This document shows positions 63,121 through 64,000 of a stretch of DNA of 64,000 bases, piece by piece; position 1 is the first letter of the stretch, and each line of letters starts with the position of its first letter. Below the pieces are notes generated by a model. The model ran no database searches and was not told the origin of the DNA. It worked only from the letters and a program-made list of their open reading frames with translations. This DNA comes from Propionibacterium sp. (lineage in GTDB: Bacteria; Actinomycetota; Actinomycetes; Propionibacteriales; Propionibacteriaceae): positions 62,001 to 126,000 of the forward strand of contig JAAYVB010000006.1 in the NCBI GenBank assembly GCA_012517405.1, read 5' to 3'. Both the position numbers and the translations under genes were made by a program.

Positions 63121-64000
63121 TCACGCCATCGGGCCGACGCCGTGGCCCATGCTGCGCGGAAGCCGCCACCGCGCCCAGCCCAGCCGCTTCTCGGCCTGAT
63201 CGAAGGCGAATCTGTCGGTCATGCCTGCCACATAGGTGACGGCCGCGAGCACCCGGTCGTCCTGCCGGAACCCGTCGGGCAGGCTCGCGGGGTGCTCGAT
63301 GTAGTACGCGACGAGTTCTTGAAGGACTGCTATCACCGCTTGCGACTGCTCCAGTGATTCGGGGCGGGTGTAGATCTGCTGGTAGTTGAACCGCCGCAGC
63401 TGCGCCAGGGCTTCAGCGGTTTCCGCATCCATGCCGACCCGTCCGGTCTCGACGATGCTGTGGCTGATGCTGCGGATCAGTACGCTGAGTTGTTCACGAC
63501 GTCCGGTCCCGAGCCGCTCGGTGACCGAGCTGGGCAGCTCGTCCAGTTGGACGATGCCGGCCGCGGCCGCGTCCTCGAGATCGTGTGCACAGTAGGCGAT
63601 CCGGTCGGCCCAGCTGACGATCTCACCCTCGATGGTCGCCGGCGCCGGACGCGACCACGAGTGATTGCGGATGCCGTCCAGCGTCTCGGCGCACAGGTTG
63701 AGTTCGGCAAGCGCCACGTCGGCGCCCCACGGTCCATGATCGAATCCGTGCGGCAGGAAAGCGTCGAACGCCTCCTCGGAGGCATGCCCGCCCGGCCCGT
63801 GCCCACAGTCGTGACCGAGCGCGATCGCCTCGGTCAGGGCGACATTCGCCCCGACGGCCCGGGCGACCGAGGTGGCGACCTGGGCAACCTCGAGGGCGTG
63901 GGTGAGGCGGGTGCGCTGATGGTCGGTCGGATAGACCACGACCTGGGTCTTGCCGGCGAGCCTTCGGAAGGCCGTCGAATGGACGATCCGGTCCCGGTCA
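63121..64000 (-). CDS. dgt: deoxyguanosinetriphosphate triphosphohydrolase-like protein, partial
   Basis: The gene runs off the right edge, so the N-terminus is missing. HD-domain motifs are visible: RTRLTHALEVAQVA, HDCGHGPGGHASE and WADRIAYCAHDLEDA. These proteins hydrolyse dNTPs to deoxynucleosides and triphosphate and act on nucleotide pools. In the missing part RDRIVHSTAFRRLAGKTQV-type sequence is read up to the edge. It is the upstream neighbour of dnaG, with a 37-base gap. Confidence 0.93.
   Translation of the reverse strand, partial: DRDRIVHSTAFRRLAGKTQVVVYPTDHQRTRLTHALEVAQVATSVARAVGANVALTEAIALGHDCGHGPGGHASEEAFDAFLPHGFDHGPWGADVALAELNLCAETLDGIRNHSWSRPAPATIEGEIVSWADRIAYCAHDLEDAAAAGIVQLDELPSSVTERLGTGRREQLSVLIRSISHSIVETGRVGMDAETAEALAQLRRFNYQQIYTRPESLEQSQAVIAVLQELVAYYIEHPASLPDGFRQDDRVLAAVTYVAGMTDRFAFDQAEKRLGWARWRLPRSMGHGVGPMA

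Overview
The window is a high-GC chromosomal segment from an actinobacterium. Evidence for the phylum is the set of actinobacterial marker families: DUF3000 next to an HRDC ribonuclease D and dxs, and a TRAM methyltransferase, DUF3710, dUTPase, DUF4235, DUF4193 and SepH block, plus DUF5998 and DUF6767-like proteins. The overall set, including a cobaltochelatase-like CbiX, GTP-dependent PEP carboxykinase and AcnA, fits Propionibacteriales and probably Propionibacteriaceae; the family assignment is inference. No phage, insertion sequence, integrase or CRISPR array was seen.

Layout. 1-4.4 kb: partial TMEM175-type channel, M20 amidohydrolase, and an FAD oxidoreductase divergent from a LuxR-type regulator with two palindromes between them. 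4.5-5.2 kb: four tRNA genes (Val-GAC, Cys, Gly on minus; Val-CAC on plus). 5.2-13.3 kb: possible cobalamin riboswitch and CbiX chelatase, stand-alone LigD-type polymerase, MsrB, DUF3000-rnd overlapping convergently with dxs, a small protein behind an SOS-box-like palindrome, and HIT protein. 13.3-20.9 kb: aconitase with nested palindromes upstream, siderophore-interacting/methyltransferase-like fusion, SDR, flavodoxin and TetR regulator around a 32-bp palindrome. 20.9-29.1 kb: 2-oxoacid dehydrogenase E1(alpha-beta)/E2 cluster with GntR regulator, VOC protein and zinc alcohol dehydrogenase, divergent from an SDR and an aldehyde dehydrogenase. 29.1-47 kb: mostly housekeeping genes (pckG, rRNA/tRNA methyltransferase, DUF3710, dut, DUF4193, sepH, a second GyrA/ParC-type topoisomerase subunit, carbonic anhydrase, coaBC, NRDE protein, DUF368 polyprenyl-phosphate transporter, tRNA-Met). 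47.4-57.1 kb: macrodomain protein, a dhaL-dhaK-lactonase-FmdB-alcohol dehydrogenase operon, an unassigned beta-propeller/membrane gene pair and an AldA-type dehydrogenase. 57.2-64 kb: CHAD protein, tRNA-Asn, Old Yellow Enzyme, a conserved unknown, an alternative sigma factor, dnaG and a partial dgt.

How the genes work together. Central carbon genes are prominent: aconitase, PEP carboxykinase, DXS, CoaBC and two accessory carbon-use clusters. One (E1/E2, ADH, SDR, ALDH, GntR) looks like an inducible pathway ending in an acyl-CoA but has no local E3. The other (DhaL, DhaK, metallo-lactonase, FmdB-like protein, MDR dehydrogenase) looks like a pathway for a small polyol, ketose or lactone; its lactonase gene carries an apparent one-base deletion. 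The most useful leads are the SOS-like box in front of an unknown protein, the near-parS palindrome at the tetR-flavodoxin junction, the nested palindromes before aconitase, the frameshifted lactonase, the siderophore-reductase/methyltransferase fusion, and short tandem repeats that duplicate the 3' ends of two genes.
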